Assembly: GCA_964627455.1 (NCBI GenBank)
Contig: CAZVKC010000014.1
Coordinates: 53,480 to 117,479, forward strand
DNA from: F-183 sp964627455
GTDB taxonomy: Bacteria > Acidobacteriota > Terriglobia > Bryobacterales > Bryobacteraceae
Reading direction: 5' to 3'
DNA: 64,000 nt
In this document: in pieces, positions 15,817 to 24,173 of the stretch
Layout of the letters: every line of letters begins with the position of its first letter
How positions within the stretch are numbered: position 1 is the first letter of the stretch
Program-made: the position numbers and the translations under genes
Notes under the pieces: generated by a model
What the model was told of the DNA's origin: nothing
Database searches by the model: none
What the model saw: only the letters and a program-made list of their open reading frames with translations

Positions 15817-17280
15817 TTATTCTGTCACATTGCCGGCGGCGGCTAGCTTGGCGTTGCTGAGGTAGCCGTAGCGGTTGACCCAGACACGTCCGCCGGAAGC
15901 TTTCCAGGCGATTTCGAGGCGGTCGCGGAAATCGGCTACGGGACCATAGCCGTGGGCCACGGCGAAAACGTTCCTGCCGCGGGCGCGGGCAAAGGCGATC
16001 TTGCGGGCTTGTGCGCCGGCGCCGGCCGGATGGGGTTCGTCAGGTTCCGGATACCGGCAATCCCGCAGGGACTGAAACCTCGCGTCGCTGTTGTCGTCGA
16101 GGTCCATCCAGCGGGCGACGGTCCGAACGAGAAGTTGCTCGCTGAGGCCGCGGTTGGCGCGCAAGAGTTGTTCGCAGTAGAAGTACAGCATCATCGGCCA
16201 GTGCATGGTGTAGAGCTTGACCGCGATGCCGGAGGCGACTCGCGAGACGCCTTCGAAGTCGAGTCCGGAGACGAGGGAGAAAGGCGGCGGGAAAGCGTGG
16301 GCGATGAGTTCCTTGCCCACGGGGATGGCGGCGCGCATGTCGCGCAAATAGTCTTCGACGAGCGCGGCTTTGAAGCGTAGGAACTCGAGGACGCCGGGGC
16401 GGCGCATGAGGGCGGCGAGCAGGCTGTCGCGTCCGGTTGGAAGGGCCTGTTCGAGGTCCTGGTTGGTGAGCTTGCCGTGCAGGGTTTCGTAAAGGCTCGC
16501 GACATCACGCTCCATGCGCTGCGGATCGAAGCCCAGCCGGCGGGCGGCGATGTGCGCGGGTTCGCTGCAGTCGAGAAAACAGTCGTCGAGAAAATAGGGC
16601 GGATACTCGGGCCAGTCGAGACGAACGCCGTCGATGTCCGGATAAGCGCGGAAGAGATCGCGTAGCAGCGCGGCCGTGTATTTGCGGACTTCGGTGCTGC
16701 CGAGGCTCGCGTTGTTGGCGAGGCGGCGGGATGGCAGGCGTCCACCGGGGAGGCGGGGACGGTCGGCTTCCACCGGACCGCCGAACTGGACGCGATAGCC
16801 CGGCGGGATGGCGGCCTGGACTTGCAGGTAGACGCGGAGTCCCCGGCGGCGGGCTTCCTGCACGAAGTCCTTCACGATGCCGCCTTGGGTTCGCGTCAAC
16901 TCAGAGGCGGGCGACGGCTGATAGCGCATTCCCTGAAAGAGACGCAGGTCATGTTCGAAGCTCGGGGCGGTGCGGACGAGGAGTTCACGCTTTCCCCACA
17001 GCGTACGGTCGAGCAAACGCACGGATCCGGCCCCGGCGTCGATGGGAGGTTCGCGGGAGCCCGACTTCTCATCGGGCGCGGGTTCCATCACATAGGGCGA
17101 CGTCGTGACTGCGTTCGCGCGTGCGTGTTTCGTGAGGTTGGTGAGCACGCCGTCGATGCCTTCGTTCTGGATGTACTCGGGCATGACAGTGATTCCGAAG
17201 AATCGCTCAGTGGGCGGGGGCGCAGCGGCATAGGCTAGCGGGAGCATCGCGGGTACATGGAGAAGGTCTCGACGGGTCAC
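15817..17280 (-). CDS. Exported glycoside-hydrolase-like (TIM barrel) protein
   Basis: The 487-aa protein begins with a twin-arginine-type leader (MTRRDLLHVPAMLPLAYA). The mature part reads like a TIM barrel of the family 10/42-like glycosidase clan: RRRGLRVYLQVQAAIPPGY, then DLFRAYPDIDGVRLDWPEYPP with an acidic strand end (D-G-V-R-L-D-W-P-E-Y), and later GLDFEGVSRVASGIAVKLYTMHWP. The aspartate/glutamate pair in RLDWPEY is a candidate acid/base or nucleophile, but the precise family is not clear to me. With the mutarotase gene behind it and the aldo/keto reductase in front (34 bp, divergent), a role in carbohydrate breakdown is likely. Confidence 0.65.
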   Translation of the reverse strand: MTRRDLLHVPAMLPLAYAAAPPPTERFFGITVMPEYIQNEGIDGVLTNLTKHARANAVTTSPYVMEPAPDEKSGSREPPIDAGAGSVRLLDRTLWGKRELLVRTAPSFEHDLRLFQGMRYQPSPASELTRTQGGIVKDFVQEARRRGLRVYLQVQAAIPPGYRVQFGGPVEADRPRLPGGRLPSRRLANNASLGSTEVRKYTAALLRDLFRAYPDIDGVRLDWPEYPPYFLDDCFLDCSEPAHIAARRLGFDPQRMERDVASLYETLHGKLTNQDLEQALPTGRDSLLAALMRRPGVLEFLRFKAALVEDYLRDMRAAIPVGKELIAHAFPPPFSLVSGLDFEGVSRVASGIAVKLYTMHWPMMLYFYCEQLLRANRGLSEQLLVRTVARWMDLDDNSDARFQSLRDCRYPEPDEPHPAGAGAQARKIAFARARGRNVFAVAHGYGPVADFRDRLEIAWKASGGRVWVNRYGYLSNAKLAAAGNVTE

Positions 17281-17314
17281 TCACTGATGATACGCCGCTG
17301 ATACAATCGCACAC

Positions 17315-18286
17315 ATGAGCAGCCTCACTCGCCGTACTTTCCTCGAAGCCGCCGCGCTTGGACTCATTGGATCTTCGGTAGACGCCAAGACCGGCATGCC
17401 GCTTCGCACGCTGGGCAAGACCGGCGAGAAAGTGTCGGCGCTGGCCTTCGGCTGCGGATCCCGCTGGCTGATGTACAAGGAAGAGTCGAAGGCGATCGAG
17501 GCGATGACTCGCGCCGTGGACCTCGGCATCAATTACCTCGACTGCGCATTCGGCTACGGCGACGGCGTGTCGGAAGAGCGGCTTGGCAAGTACCTCAAGG
17601 GGCGCCGCGGCAAGAAGGGACTCTTCGTCGTCACGAAGATGAACACGCGCACCTATGACGACACGATGTCGCTGTTCGAGGGTTCGCTGAAGAGACTGGG
17701 ACTCGACCATGTGGATCTGTGCCACATTCATTCGCTGGCCAATGAAGACGACCTGGCGAAGGTGGAGGCGAAGGACGGCATCCTCAAGGCGATCTACAAA
17801 CTGCGCGACGAGAAGATGATCCGTTTTGCGGGCGTGTCGTGCCACACCAATCCCTCGGTGCTGAAGACTGCGCTCGAGCGGCACGATTTCGACGTGACGC
17901 AGATGGCGCTCAACCTGGCGCGCATGGGGAACAATGCGCCTTCGAACGTTCCGGGTCAGGGGCAGACCGGATTGAAGGGGTTCGAGTCGATCGCGCTGCC
18001 GGTGGCGCTCAAGAAGAAGATGGGCGTGATCGCGATGAAGGTGTTCGCACAAGAGAAACTGCTGGGCAAGGCTCCGGTGGAAACGCTCATCCGGTACTCG
18101 ATGTCGCTGCCGGTGAGCGCGGTCGTGATCGGCATGCCGAAGCTCGAGTACATCGACCACAATATCGGCGTGGCGAAGAACTTCAAGCCGATGAACCGCG
18201 AAGAGATGGACAAGCTGAGCGAGTCCGTGTCGACGCAATGGAAGGCGTCGATCGATCACTACTTCAGCGACCACGTCGACGCGTAA
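17315..18286 (+). CDS. Aldo/keto reductase with twin-arginine leader
   Basis: A 323-aa protein with leader SLTRRTFLEAAALGLIGSS. The AKR fold follows with RTLGKTGEKVSALAFGCGSR, the catalytic aspartate and tyrosine in INYLDCAFGYGDGVSEERLG, the lysine in LFVVTKMN and the histidine in DLCHIHSL, so the D-Y-K-H tetrad is complete. NADP-binding residues are expected near the C-terminus (VIGMPKLEYIDHNI). AKRs reduce aldehydes, ketones or sugar carbonyls with NADPH. The export leader is common for this group in Acidobacteriota, although a cofactor supply outside the membrane is unexplained. The MBL gene follows 25 bp later. Confidence 0.9.
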   Translation: MSSLTRRTFLEAAALGLIGSSVDAKTGMPLRTLGKTGEKVSALAFGCGSRWLMYKEESKAIEAMTRAVDLGINYLDCAFGYGDGVSEERLGKYLKGRRGKKGLFVVTKMNTRTYDDTMSLFEGSLKRLGLDHVDLCHIHSLANEDDLAKVEAKDGILKAIYKLRDEKMIRFAGVSCHTNPSVLKTALERHDFDVTQMALNLARMGNNAPSNVPGQGQTGLKGFESIALPVALKKKMGVIAMKVFAQEKLLGKAPVETLIRYSMSLPVSAVVIGMPKLEYIDHNIGVAKNFKPMNREEMDKLSESVSTQWKASIDHYFSDHVDA

Positions 18287-18311
18287 ACGGCGCGCGTTAC
18301 CATAAAACAAC

Positions 18312-19082
18312 TTGCTCGAATTCTGTATTCTCGCGTCGTCGAGTTCCGGCAACTGCTCGTATTTGTCGACCGGATCGACCAGCGTCCTCATCGACGCCGG
18401 GTTGAGCCGGCGCGACACGTTCGCGCGGCTGGCTGCGATCGGCAAGGATCCGGCGAAACTCGACGCGATTCTGATCACGCATGAACATTCCGACCACGTG
18501 GCGGGACTCGTCGCCATCGCGCGGTCGCTGGATATTCCTGTGTATCTGTCGGGGCTGACGGCTCCGGCGATTGCGTGGGGCGAGTATCAGCCGAAGATCG
18601 AGTTGTTCCAGGCCGGGACGTCGTTTTGTGTCGGCGACCTGGATATCGACAGCTTCACGATCCCGCATGACGCCGAGGATCCGGTGGGGTTCTGCTTCCG
18701 CGCGCAGGGGTTGAAGGTGGGCGTGGCGACGGATCTCGGGTACATGACGGATTCGATTCGCTATCACTTGAAGCGCACGGATCTGCTGCTGCTCGAATCC
18801 AATCACGATCTGGAGATGCTGAAAGTAGGTCCGTATCCGTGGTCAGTGAAGCAGCGCGTGATGGGGCGCAAGGGGCATCTGTCGAATGACGTGGCCTGCG
18901 AGTACATCAAGCGGGATCTGGATTCGAGCGTGAGCACGCTGGTGCTGGGGCACCTGAGCGAGAACAACAATCATCCGGAGATCGTGCGGCTGGTGGCGTC
19001 TCAGGCGTTGAGCGGGCGGGAGCTGTTCACGAAGTTGGTGGTTCAGGCGCCGGGGAAACAGTCTGAAGTCTTCGTGTATTAG
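18312..19082 (+). CDS. MBL-fold hydrolase (YycJ/WalJ-like)
   Basis: The start is probably TTG at 18312, giving MLEFCILASSSSGNCSYL, which matches the usual FCVLGSGSSGNC beginning of this family. The metal motif THEHSDHVAG (HxHxDH) is intact. Further ligands appear in SFTIPHDAEDPVGF, VATDLGYM (aspartate) and LVLGHLSENNNHPE (histidine). YycJ/WalJ proteins are 5'-3' exonuclease-like enzymes implicated in mismatch repair and cell-wall/division control in other bacteria. The length of 256 aa is normal. It follows the aldo/keto reductase closely and overlaps the end of the convergent glycosyltransferase by 4 nt. Confidence 0.88.
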   Translation: MLEFCILASSSSGNCSYLSTGSTSVLIDAGLSRRDTFARLAAIGKDPAKLDAILITHEHSDHVAGLVAIARSLDIPVYLSGLTAPAIAWGEYQPKIELFQAGTSFCVGDLDIDSFTIPHDAEDPVGFCFRAQGLKVGVATDLGYMTDSIRYHLKRTDLLLLESNHDLEMLKVGPYPWSVKQRVMGRKGHLSNDVACEYIKRDLDSSVSTLVLGHLSENNNHPEIVRLVASQALSGRELFTKLVVQAPGKQSEVFVY

Positions 19083-20155
19083 ACCTTGCGGCCTTTCCAG
19101 ACACTGGTGAAACCGAAGAAGTGCGCTGCCATCGAATGCAGGGCGATCAGTTGGAAGACGTAAATCGCGATGGGCGCGAGCAGCGCGGCTAACGGGTTTC
19201 GATACCAGAACAGAGTCGCAATTGAAGGCGCGAACGCGAACGCGTAGGCTGCGGTGATTTCACCTTCCTGTACGAGCCAGGCTAACGCGGGCGCCCACGA
19301 GGTGAGCAGAATCGACGCGAGGATCACCTGCACGCCGACTCCAGGATTCGCGCCCAGGAACTGAAACGAATTCTTCTGAAAGCCCCGCCAGATCGCGGCC
19401 AGCGAATCGTACATGCGGACGTGTCCCATCGATTCCGCGCGCATGACTTCGAAACGCAGGCGGTGCCGCTTGCCGAGTCGCGCCATTTCGACATCCTCGA
19501 TCACGCTGCGGATGACGGAGCGATGGCCGCCGGTGAACTGGTAGGCGTCCGCGTCAAACAACAGGCACTGGCCGTTGGCGAGGACCTCGCGGGATTTCAG
19601 CGAGTGCACGCCGTCGACATCGACTCCAGTGAAGTAGAGTCCGAAGGCGTAAGGGACGAGGGTCCATTCCCAAAGGCTGCGGAAATGATTGCGCAGGAAA
19701 ACGCTGACCATCGTCAGGCGTTCTTCTTCCGCGTGGCGGACGAGCGATGGAACGAAGCCCGGTTCATACCAGGTGTCCGCGTCGACGAATAAGAGCCACG
19801 TCGTCTTTGCAGCCTGTGCGCCGGCGTAACAGGCGTTGGGTTTGCCTTTGTAGTCCGCCACGAGCGGTGGTGCGGAGATTACGCGTGCGCCGGCTTGGCG
19901 GGCGAGTTCCGCGGTTTGATCAGTGCTTGCGTCATCAACGACGATCACTTCCGCGGCCTGCCCCGCGAGGCTCGCCACGCAGCGCGTGATGTTACGGGCT
20001 TCGTTGCGGGCGGGAATGATGACGGTGACGTTCGCGGCCGGTGGTTGTTGCGGATCCGGCGCGTCGAGTTCCTTGAGATGCAGGTATTCCCGGCGCGACT
20101 TCCAGGCGAAGAACAACATCCCGGTGGCCAGCAGTGCGGCGATCCAGAGACTCAA
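19079..20155 (-). CDS. Family 2 glycosyltransferase at the end of the carotenoid operon
   Basis: The 358-aa membrane enzyme starts at a TTG whose bases overlap the stop of the molybdoenzyme gene (TTGA), so it is translationally coupled. After one N-terminal helix comes a GT-A domain: NVTVIIPARNEARNITR, EVIVVDDASTDQT and the DxD-type LLFVDADTWY. ADAYQFTGGH and DVEMARLGKRHRLRF follow, with a QNSFQFLG-type region near GFQKNSFQFLG. Several C-terminal helices (VILASILLTSWAPALAWL, PLAALLAPIAIYVFQLIAL) end it. It resembles CrtQ-like and hopene-associated glycosyltransferases. By position it probably glycosylates a carotenoid product; the sugar donor and acceptor are not visible. Confidence 0.85.
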   Translation of the reverse strand: MSLWIAALLATGMLFFAWKSRREYLHLKELDAPDPQQPPAANVTVIIPARNEARNITRCVASLAGQAAEVIVVDDASTDQTAELARQAGARVISAPPLVADYKGKPNACYAGAQAAKTTWLLFVDADTWYEPGFVPSLVRHAEEERLTMVSVFLRNHFRSLWEWTLVPYAFGLYFTGVDVDGVHSLKSREVLANGQCLLFDADAYQFTGGHRSVIRSVIEDVEMARLGKRHRLRFEVMRAESMGHVRMYDSLAAIWRGFQKNSFQFLGANPGVGVQVILASILLTSWAPALAWLVQEGEITAAYAFAFAPSIATLFWYRNPLAALLAPIAIYVFQLIALHSMAAHFFGFTSVWKGRKV

Positions 20156-21125
20156 ACGGAAAGCCTCCGGATAGTCGGGCCTTTGACACCGTCGGGGAAC
20201 AGCGCGCTTTCTTCGGTAGCTTGCCAGCGGCCTTCGCCGTCCTGCGCACGGGCTTCGATTTGCGAGGCTCCGGCGACGTACGGCACGCGGACTTTCCAGC
20301 GCACCCAGGTCTCGCCGGAAAGCGGCGGTTCAATNNNNNNNNNNNNNNNNNNNNNNNNNNNNNNNNNNNNNNNNNNNNNNNNNNNNNNNNNNNNNNNNNN
20401 NNNNNNNNNNNNNNNNNNNNNNNNNNNNNNNNNNACGGCACGCGGACTTTCCAGCGCACCCAGGTCTCGCCGGAAAGCGGCGGTTCAATTGTCGCCGCGA
20501 CCCAGGCTTGCTGGTCCAACCGCACTTCGACACGAGTCACGCCGCGGTCGCCTGCCATCGCGATTCCTCCTGCTTCCACGAATTCGCCGATCCTGCGCAT
20601 CTTGTCGATATAGCACACGGCGTGGACTCGCGGCTCTTTGGTGTAGCCGAGTTTGGGCCAAGTGCCGTAGAACGGCTCGCTGACGAAGCGGAGTTCGCCG
20701 ATCCATTTGACGCTCTTGAGCCCGTAATAACGGGGCGCGAGCAGACGGATGGGGAAGCCGTGCGTGCGGTCGAGCGTCTTGCCGTTCATACCGAGGGCGA
20801 ACATCGGTCCGGTATTCGAGAACGCGTAGTCGATGGGGAGCGAGTCGCCGTGTCCATCGACGCCGAGGATGGAGAGTTCGCGAATGTTCGCGGGGATCTG
20901 GCTGCGATCAAGCAGCGCGCTGAGCGGAACGCCGCTCCAATAGGCGCAACCCATGAGGTTCGACTTCAGCGTGTTGCTGATGCAGCGGAGGCTGATGAAG
21001 CGTTCGACGCGCGGAAGACGCATCAACTGCGAGTATGAGAGTTCTTTGAGCGGCTTGCCGTCGAGTGTGATCTTCAATCGCCAGGTGCGCGGATCGATCG
21101 ATGGATCGACGGTGTTCTTGCTCAT
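20152..21125 (-). CDS. Molybdopterin-dependent oxidoreductase (sulfite oxidase fold), split by a false gap
   Basis: The coding sequence runs from the ATG at 21125 and is interrupted by 100 N at 20335-20434. The 55 bp left of the N run (20280-20334) are identical to the 55 bp right of it (20435-20489). Removing 155 bases restores one frame of 272 codons. It ends PYVAGASQIEARAQDGEG through GVKGPTIRRLSV at the TGA 20154-20152, overlapping the glycosyltransferase start. The Mo ligand is Cys48 in SLRCISNT; GCAYWSGVPLSALL and GKTDRTHGFPIR-like cofactor contacts (TLDRTHGFPIRLLAP, YYGLKSVKWIGEL) are present, as is the C-terminal dimer domain. No export signal is seen. The ATG overlaps the membrane-protein stop (ATGA). 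Confidence 0.86.
20335..20434. other. 100-N scaffold gap flanked by a 55-bp duplicate (assembly artefact)
   Basis: The gap holds exactly 100 N. Bases 20280-20334 and 20435-20489 are identical over 55 bp, which is what remains when two contigs that overlap by one assembly k-mer are joined with a fixed gap. The true sequence has no gap; deleting 155 bp gives an intact molybdoenzyme reading frame. Confidence 0.95.
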
Positions 21126-21736
21126 GCCGTAGAACTCAGGCGTGGGCGTGAGGGCAGCGCGGACGAGTCCCGGGCGAAGTTCTCGCGTTCGGCCAGCGAC
21201 GGGACAGGGAAGAGATCGACCGGCGCGACGGCGTTCTGTGCGAGGCGCCCTTCGCGGATCCGCGATTCGACGGCGACTGCCGCGGTTCCGGCGAGCATGA
21301 CGATCGGTGATGCGATTTGCGTGAAGGCCTTGCGGCGCGAGGGATCGAACGATGCAGTCTTGCGCCGGCCCAGCCAGATGACGGCGATGATGGCGGGTAT
21401 CCAGAAGGACCAGCCCTGCACTTCAAACAGCCATGCGTATGCGGCGGCGAACAACGGCAGGGTCCACCAGACGGTAACGCGCGCGACCAGCAATGCGAAG
21501 CCGAGTGCGGCGAGGCCTCCGGTAGCGGCCGCGGGTTTCGCCCACACGCCGAGCGAATCCATGATGGCGAGCGCGTATTGATTGGGAGTCCGCGCCATGA
21601 TCCACTCGGCGATCGCGTCGGTCAGCAGCGATGTGTGCAGCAGTGATGCGGCGAGATAGTGCGGAACGAGCGCTGCGATCGTAACGAGAGAGGAAGTGCG
21701 AAGTCCGTCCGCCCAGTCGACGGCGCGTCTGGTCAA
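21122..21736 (-). CDS. Membrane partner of the molybdoenzyme
   Basis: This 204-aa protein has about four to five membrane helices (LVTIAALVPHYLAASLL, ATGGLAALGFALLVARVTVW, LPLFAAAYAWLFEVQGWSFWIPAIIAVIWLG, AFTQIASPIVMLAGTAAVAV) and a soluble C-terminal tail. TDAIAEWIMARTPNQYALAI resembles the helix preceding the membrane part of long actinobacterial proteins in which such a domain is fused to a sulfite-oxidase-fold domain. Here the two are separate genes joined by a 4-nt overlap (ATGA), so this is likely the membrane subunit of the same enzyme. No haem-binding histidine pair is clear. It overlaps the crtB end by 4 nt as well. Confidence 0.75.
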   Translation of the reverse strand: MTRRAVDWADGLRTSSLVTIAALVPHYLAASLLHTSLLTDAIAEWIMARTPNQYALAIMDSLGVWAKPAAATGGLAALGFALLVARVTVWWTLPLFAAAYAWLFEVQGWSFWIPAIIAVIWLGRRKTASFDPSRRKAFTQIASPIVMLAGTAAVAVESRIREGRLAQNAVAPVDLFPVPSLAERENFARDSSALPSRPRLSSTA

Positions 21737-22623
21737 AGATTGGCCCCCAGCAGGCGCTGCATCGATTGACGGGCGATGGGCGCCGCGAGATTGCGGGCGG
21801 TGATCCAGTACTTGGCGGGCGTGGAGACGACGGCGCGGCGGGCGAAGACGTCGTAGTTCATCGCTTCGATGCGATCGAGGATCCGCTCATAGACGTCGGC
21901 GGCGATGCGCACGGCGAAGCGTCCTTCGGGGCGCAGCATCGCGATGCCGGGGCGGGCTTGTTTGTAATAGCGGCGCGCGCGATCGGCCTGGAATTGCATG
22001 AGTTCGCGGAAGGCGGCGTTGCGGACTCCGGCCTGCAGATCTTCGACGGTGTAGCCGAACAGATGAAGTTCTGCAGCGGGCAGGTACACGCGGCCAAGCC
22101 GCAAGTCCTCGCCGATGTCGCGCAGAATGTTGGTCAGTTGCATGGCGACGCCGAGGTCCTCGGCATAGCGCAGCGCAGGACCTTCGAAGCCGATGACGTG
22201 CGACATCATGAGTCCGACAGTGGAGGCGACGCGATAGCAGAAGACGCGCAGGTCATCGAACGTTTCGTAGCGGGATTGTTCGAGGTCCATGCGCACGCCT
22301 TCGATCAGTTCGAAGGCATAGCGGGAAGGGATGTGGTGGCGAAGCGCGGTATCGACAAAGATGCGGAGGATCGGGTTGGAACTCGTACCCCAGGCGAAGG
22401 CGTCCTGCAGATCGCGCTGCCAGGCGTCGAGATCCGCGCGGCCCTGCGCTTTGGATGGAGCCTCGTCGACGATATCGTCGGTCGTGCGGCAGAACCAGTA
22501 CACGGCATGAGCTGCGCGAGCGAGCTCCGGCGGGAAGAACGTGCTCGCGAAGTAAAAGCTCTTGGATCCGCGGGCCGTGGCTTCGGCCGCCTGGCAATAC
22601 AGTTGTTGCGCGGGTTCGCTCAT
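21733..22623 (-). CDS. crtB: Phytoene/squalene synthase family enzyme, CrtB
   Basis: CrtB condenses two geranylgeranyl (or farnesyl) diphosphates head-to-head, giving the first carotenoid hydrocarbon. I start at ATG 22623, which overlaps the crtI stop (ATGA); the frame upstream is open only because it lies opposite crtI. The 296-aa protein has both catalytic aspartate motifs, DDIVD at 49-53 in FCRTTDDIVDEA, and DIGED at 169-173 in QLTNILRDIGEDLRLGRVYLP. SKSFYFASTFFPPE and YCYRVAS-type (VFCYRVASTVGLM) regions are typical of phytoene synthase rather than squalene synthase. Chain length of the product (C30 or C40) cannot be read directly. Confidence 0.93.
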   Translation of the reverse strand: MSEPAQQLYCQAAEATARGSKSFYFASTFFPPELARAAHAVYWFCRTTDDIVDEAPSKAQGRADLDAWQRDLQDAFAWGTSSNPILRIFVDTALRHHIPSRYAFELIEGVRMDLEQSRYETFDDLRVFCYRVASTVGLMMSHVIGFEGPALRYAEDLGVAMQLTNILRDIGEDLRLGRVYLPAAELHLFGYTVEDLQAGVRNAAFRELMQFQADRARRYYKQARPGIAMLRPEGRFAVRIAADVYERILDRIEAMNYDVFARRAVVSTPAKYWITARNLAAPIARQSMQRLLGANL

Positions 22624-24173
22624 ACGGGGAGTCTTTCGCAGACGAGATTTTCCGCGATCTTCGCCGACGATAACACGCCGGGGACCCCTGCTCCGGGATG
22701 CGTGCCTGCGCCGACAAGATAGAGTTGGTCGATGTCCTCGGACGCGTTGTGCGGCCGGAACCACGCCGACTGCGTGAAGACCGGTTCGAGCGAGAATCCC
22801 GCGCCGAGGTGGCTATTGAGCGTGGTCTCGAAGTCGAGCGGCGTGAGGATCCGCTCCGTGGCGAGGTTCTCCGTCAGCCCGGGCAGGTACTTGTCTTCGA
22901 GAAGCTTTGCGACGCGATCGCGGAACGGCTTTGCCTGCGTGCGCCAGTCGATGCCGCTGGCCTGATTGGGAACGGGGATCAGCGCGTAGAAACAATCGCA
23001 GCCCGGAGGCGCCATGCGCGGATCCGTCTTCGAAGGCCGGTGCAGATACATCGAGAAGTCGTCACTGAGCACCTTCTTGTTGAAGATGTCGTCGAGCAAT
23101 TCGCGATACCGCTCGCTGAGGATGATGGTGTGATGCTCGATGTTCGGGTATTGCTTGCGGGTCCCGAAATACCAGACGTACAGGCCCATGCTGTAACGCA
23201 TATTCTCGAGCTTGCGGTTGGTGTATTTCGACCGCACTTCTTCGGGCAACAGCTTCAGATAAGTATTCGCGGTATCGACGTTGCTGACGACGGCGTCGAA
23301 GGGGATCGCTTCGCCGCCCGCCGTGAGGACGCCGTTCGCCTTGCGGCCCTCGGTCAGGATCTGGCGGACGGGCGTGTTGAGCAGGATCGTGCCGCCGCTC
23401 TCTTCGAAGACACGCCCGAATGCGGCGACGATGGCGCCGGTTCCACCCATCGCGTAGTGGACTCCCCATTCGCGCTCCAGATGATGAATGAGCGCGTAAA
23501 TCGAGGTCGTCTGGAACGGGTTCCCGCCGACGAGCAGTGGATGGAAGCTGAACACGCGACGCAACAGCGGATCATCGACGTAGCGCGACACAAAGCCGTA
23601 GACGGTCTTGTGTGATTCGAGTTTGATCAGATCCGGCGCGATGCGGATCATGTCGCTGAACTTCAGGAAGGGTTTGTNNNNNNNNNNNNNNNNNNNNNNN
23701 NNNNNNNNNNNNNNNNNNNNNNNNNNNNNNNNNNNNNNNNNNNNNNNNNNNNNNNNNNNNNNNNNNNNNNNNNNNNNCCGGTAGCCTTCGACATCGCGCG
23801 GACTGAACTGCGCGACGCGCTCCTCGGTTTTCTTTTCGTCGCCGTTGTAAGAGAAGGCGCGGCCGTCGTGAAATTCGATGCGATAGAACGGATCGACCGG
23901 TACGATATCCACGAGATCCGCTGTCTTGCGGCCGGCACAGGCAAAGACTTCGTCGATCATGAACGGCGCGGTGATGACGGTGGGTCCACCGTCGAACGTG
24001 AAACCGTCCTGCTGATAGACATAGGCGCGGCCGCCCAGTTTGTCGCGGGCTTCGAACAGCGTGACGTCGTATCCGCGGGACTGCAGGCGAATGGCTGCGG
24101 ACAAACCTCCAAAGCCACTGCCGATTACGGCTACTTTGCGCCTTCTACCGGGAGGCGTTCGGGATACGTGCAT
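22620..24173 (-). CDS. crtI: Phytoene desaturase CrtI, interrupted by a gap
   Basis: The flavoprotein desaturates phytoene or diapophytoene in several steps. It shows the N-terminal dinucleotide fold VAVIGSGFGGLSAAIRL (residues about 14-30) and LFEARDKLGGRAYVYQQDGFTFDGGPTVIT. The central part includes FVSRYVDDPLLRRVFSFHPLLVGGNPF and YYVWYFGTRK-like strands. The C-terminal FAD motif is LYLVGAGTHPGAGVPGVLSSAK. One hundred N at 23678-23777 replace part of the region between DVEGYR and KPFLKFSDM; the frame agrees on both sides. The start overlaps crtE by 29 nt and the stop overlaps crtB by 4 nt (ATGA). It is membrane-associated in known homologues. Confidence 0.93.
   Translation of the reverse strand: MHVSRTPPGRRRKVAVIGSGFGGLSAAIRLQSRGYDVTLFEARDKLGGRAYVYQQDGFTFDGGPTVITAPFMIDEVFACAGRKTADLVDIVPVDPFYRIEFHDGRAFSYNGDEKKTEERVAQFSPRDVEGYRXXXXXXXXXXXXXXXXXXXXXXXXXXXXXXXXXXKPFLKFSDMIRIAPDLIKLESHKTVYGFVSRYVDDPLLRRVFSFHPLLVGGNPFQTTSIYALIHHLEREWGVHYAMGGTGAIVAAFGRVFEESGGTILLNTPVRQILTEGRKANGVLTAGGEAIPFDAVVSNVDTANTYLKLLPEEVRSKYTNRKLENMRYSMGLYVWYFGTRKQYPNIEHHTIILSERYRELLDDIFNKKVLSDDFSMYLHRPSKTDPRMAPPGCDCFYALIPVPNQASGIDWRTQAKPFRDRVAKLLEDKYLPGLTENLATERILTPLDFETTLNSHLGAGFSLEPVFTQSAWFRPHNASEDIDQLYLVGAGTHPGAGVPGVLSSAKIAENLVCERLPV
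23678..23777. other. 100-N scaffold gap inside crtI
   Basis: Exactly 100 N. The sequences on either side do not overlap each other, so unlike the gap at 20335 real coding sequence is missing here. Both flanks are in the same crtI frame. In related CrtI proteins roughly 20-30 residues lie between the EGY and PFL/PF motifs that flank the gap, so the true missing length is probably close to, but not necessarily equal to, 100. Confidence 0.9.

Noticed and set aside
19992..20335. A longer molybdoenzyme running through the N region into the glycosyltransferase gene
   Set aside because: It depends on reading through the artefactual 100 N plus the duplicated 55 bp, which shifts the frame; the corrected gene ends at 20152.
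22624..22764. An N-terminal extension of crtB
   Set aside because: The extra 47 codons lie opposite the end of crtI, are Arg-rich and precede an ATG that overlaps the crtI stop exactly.
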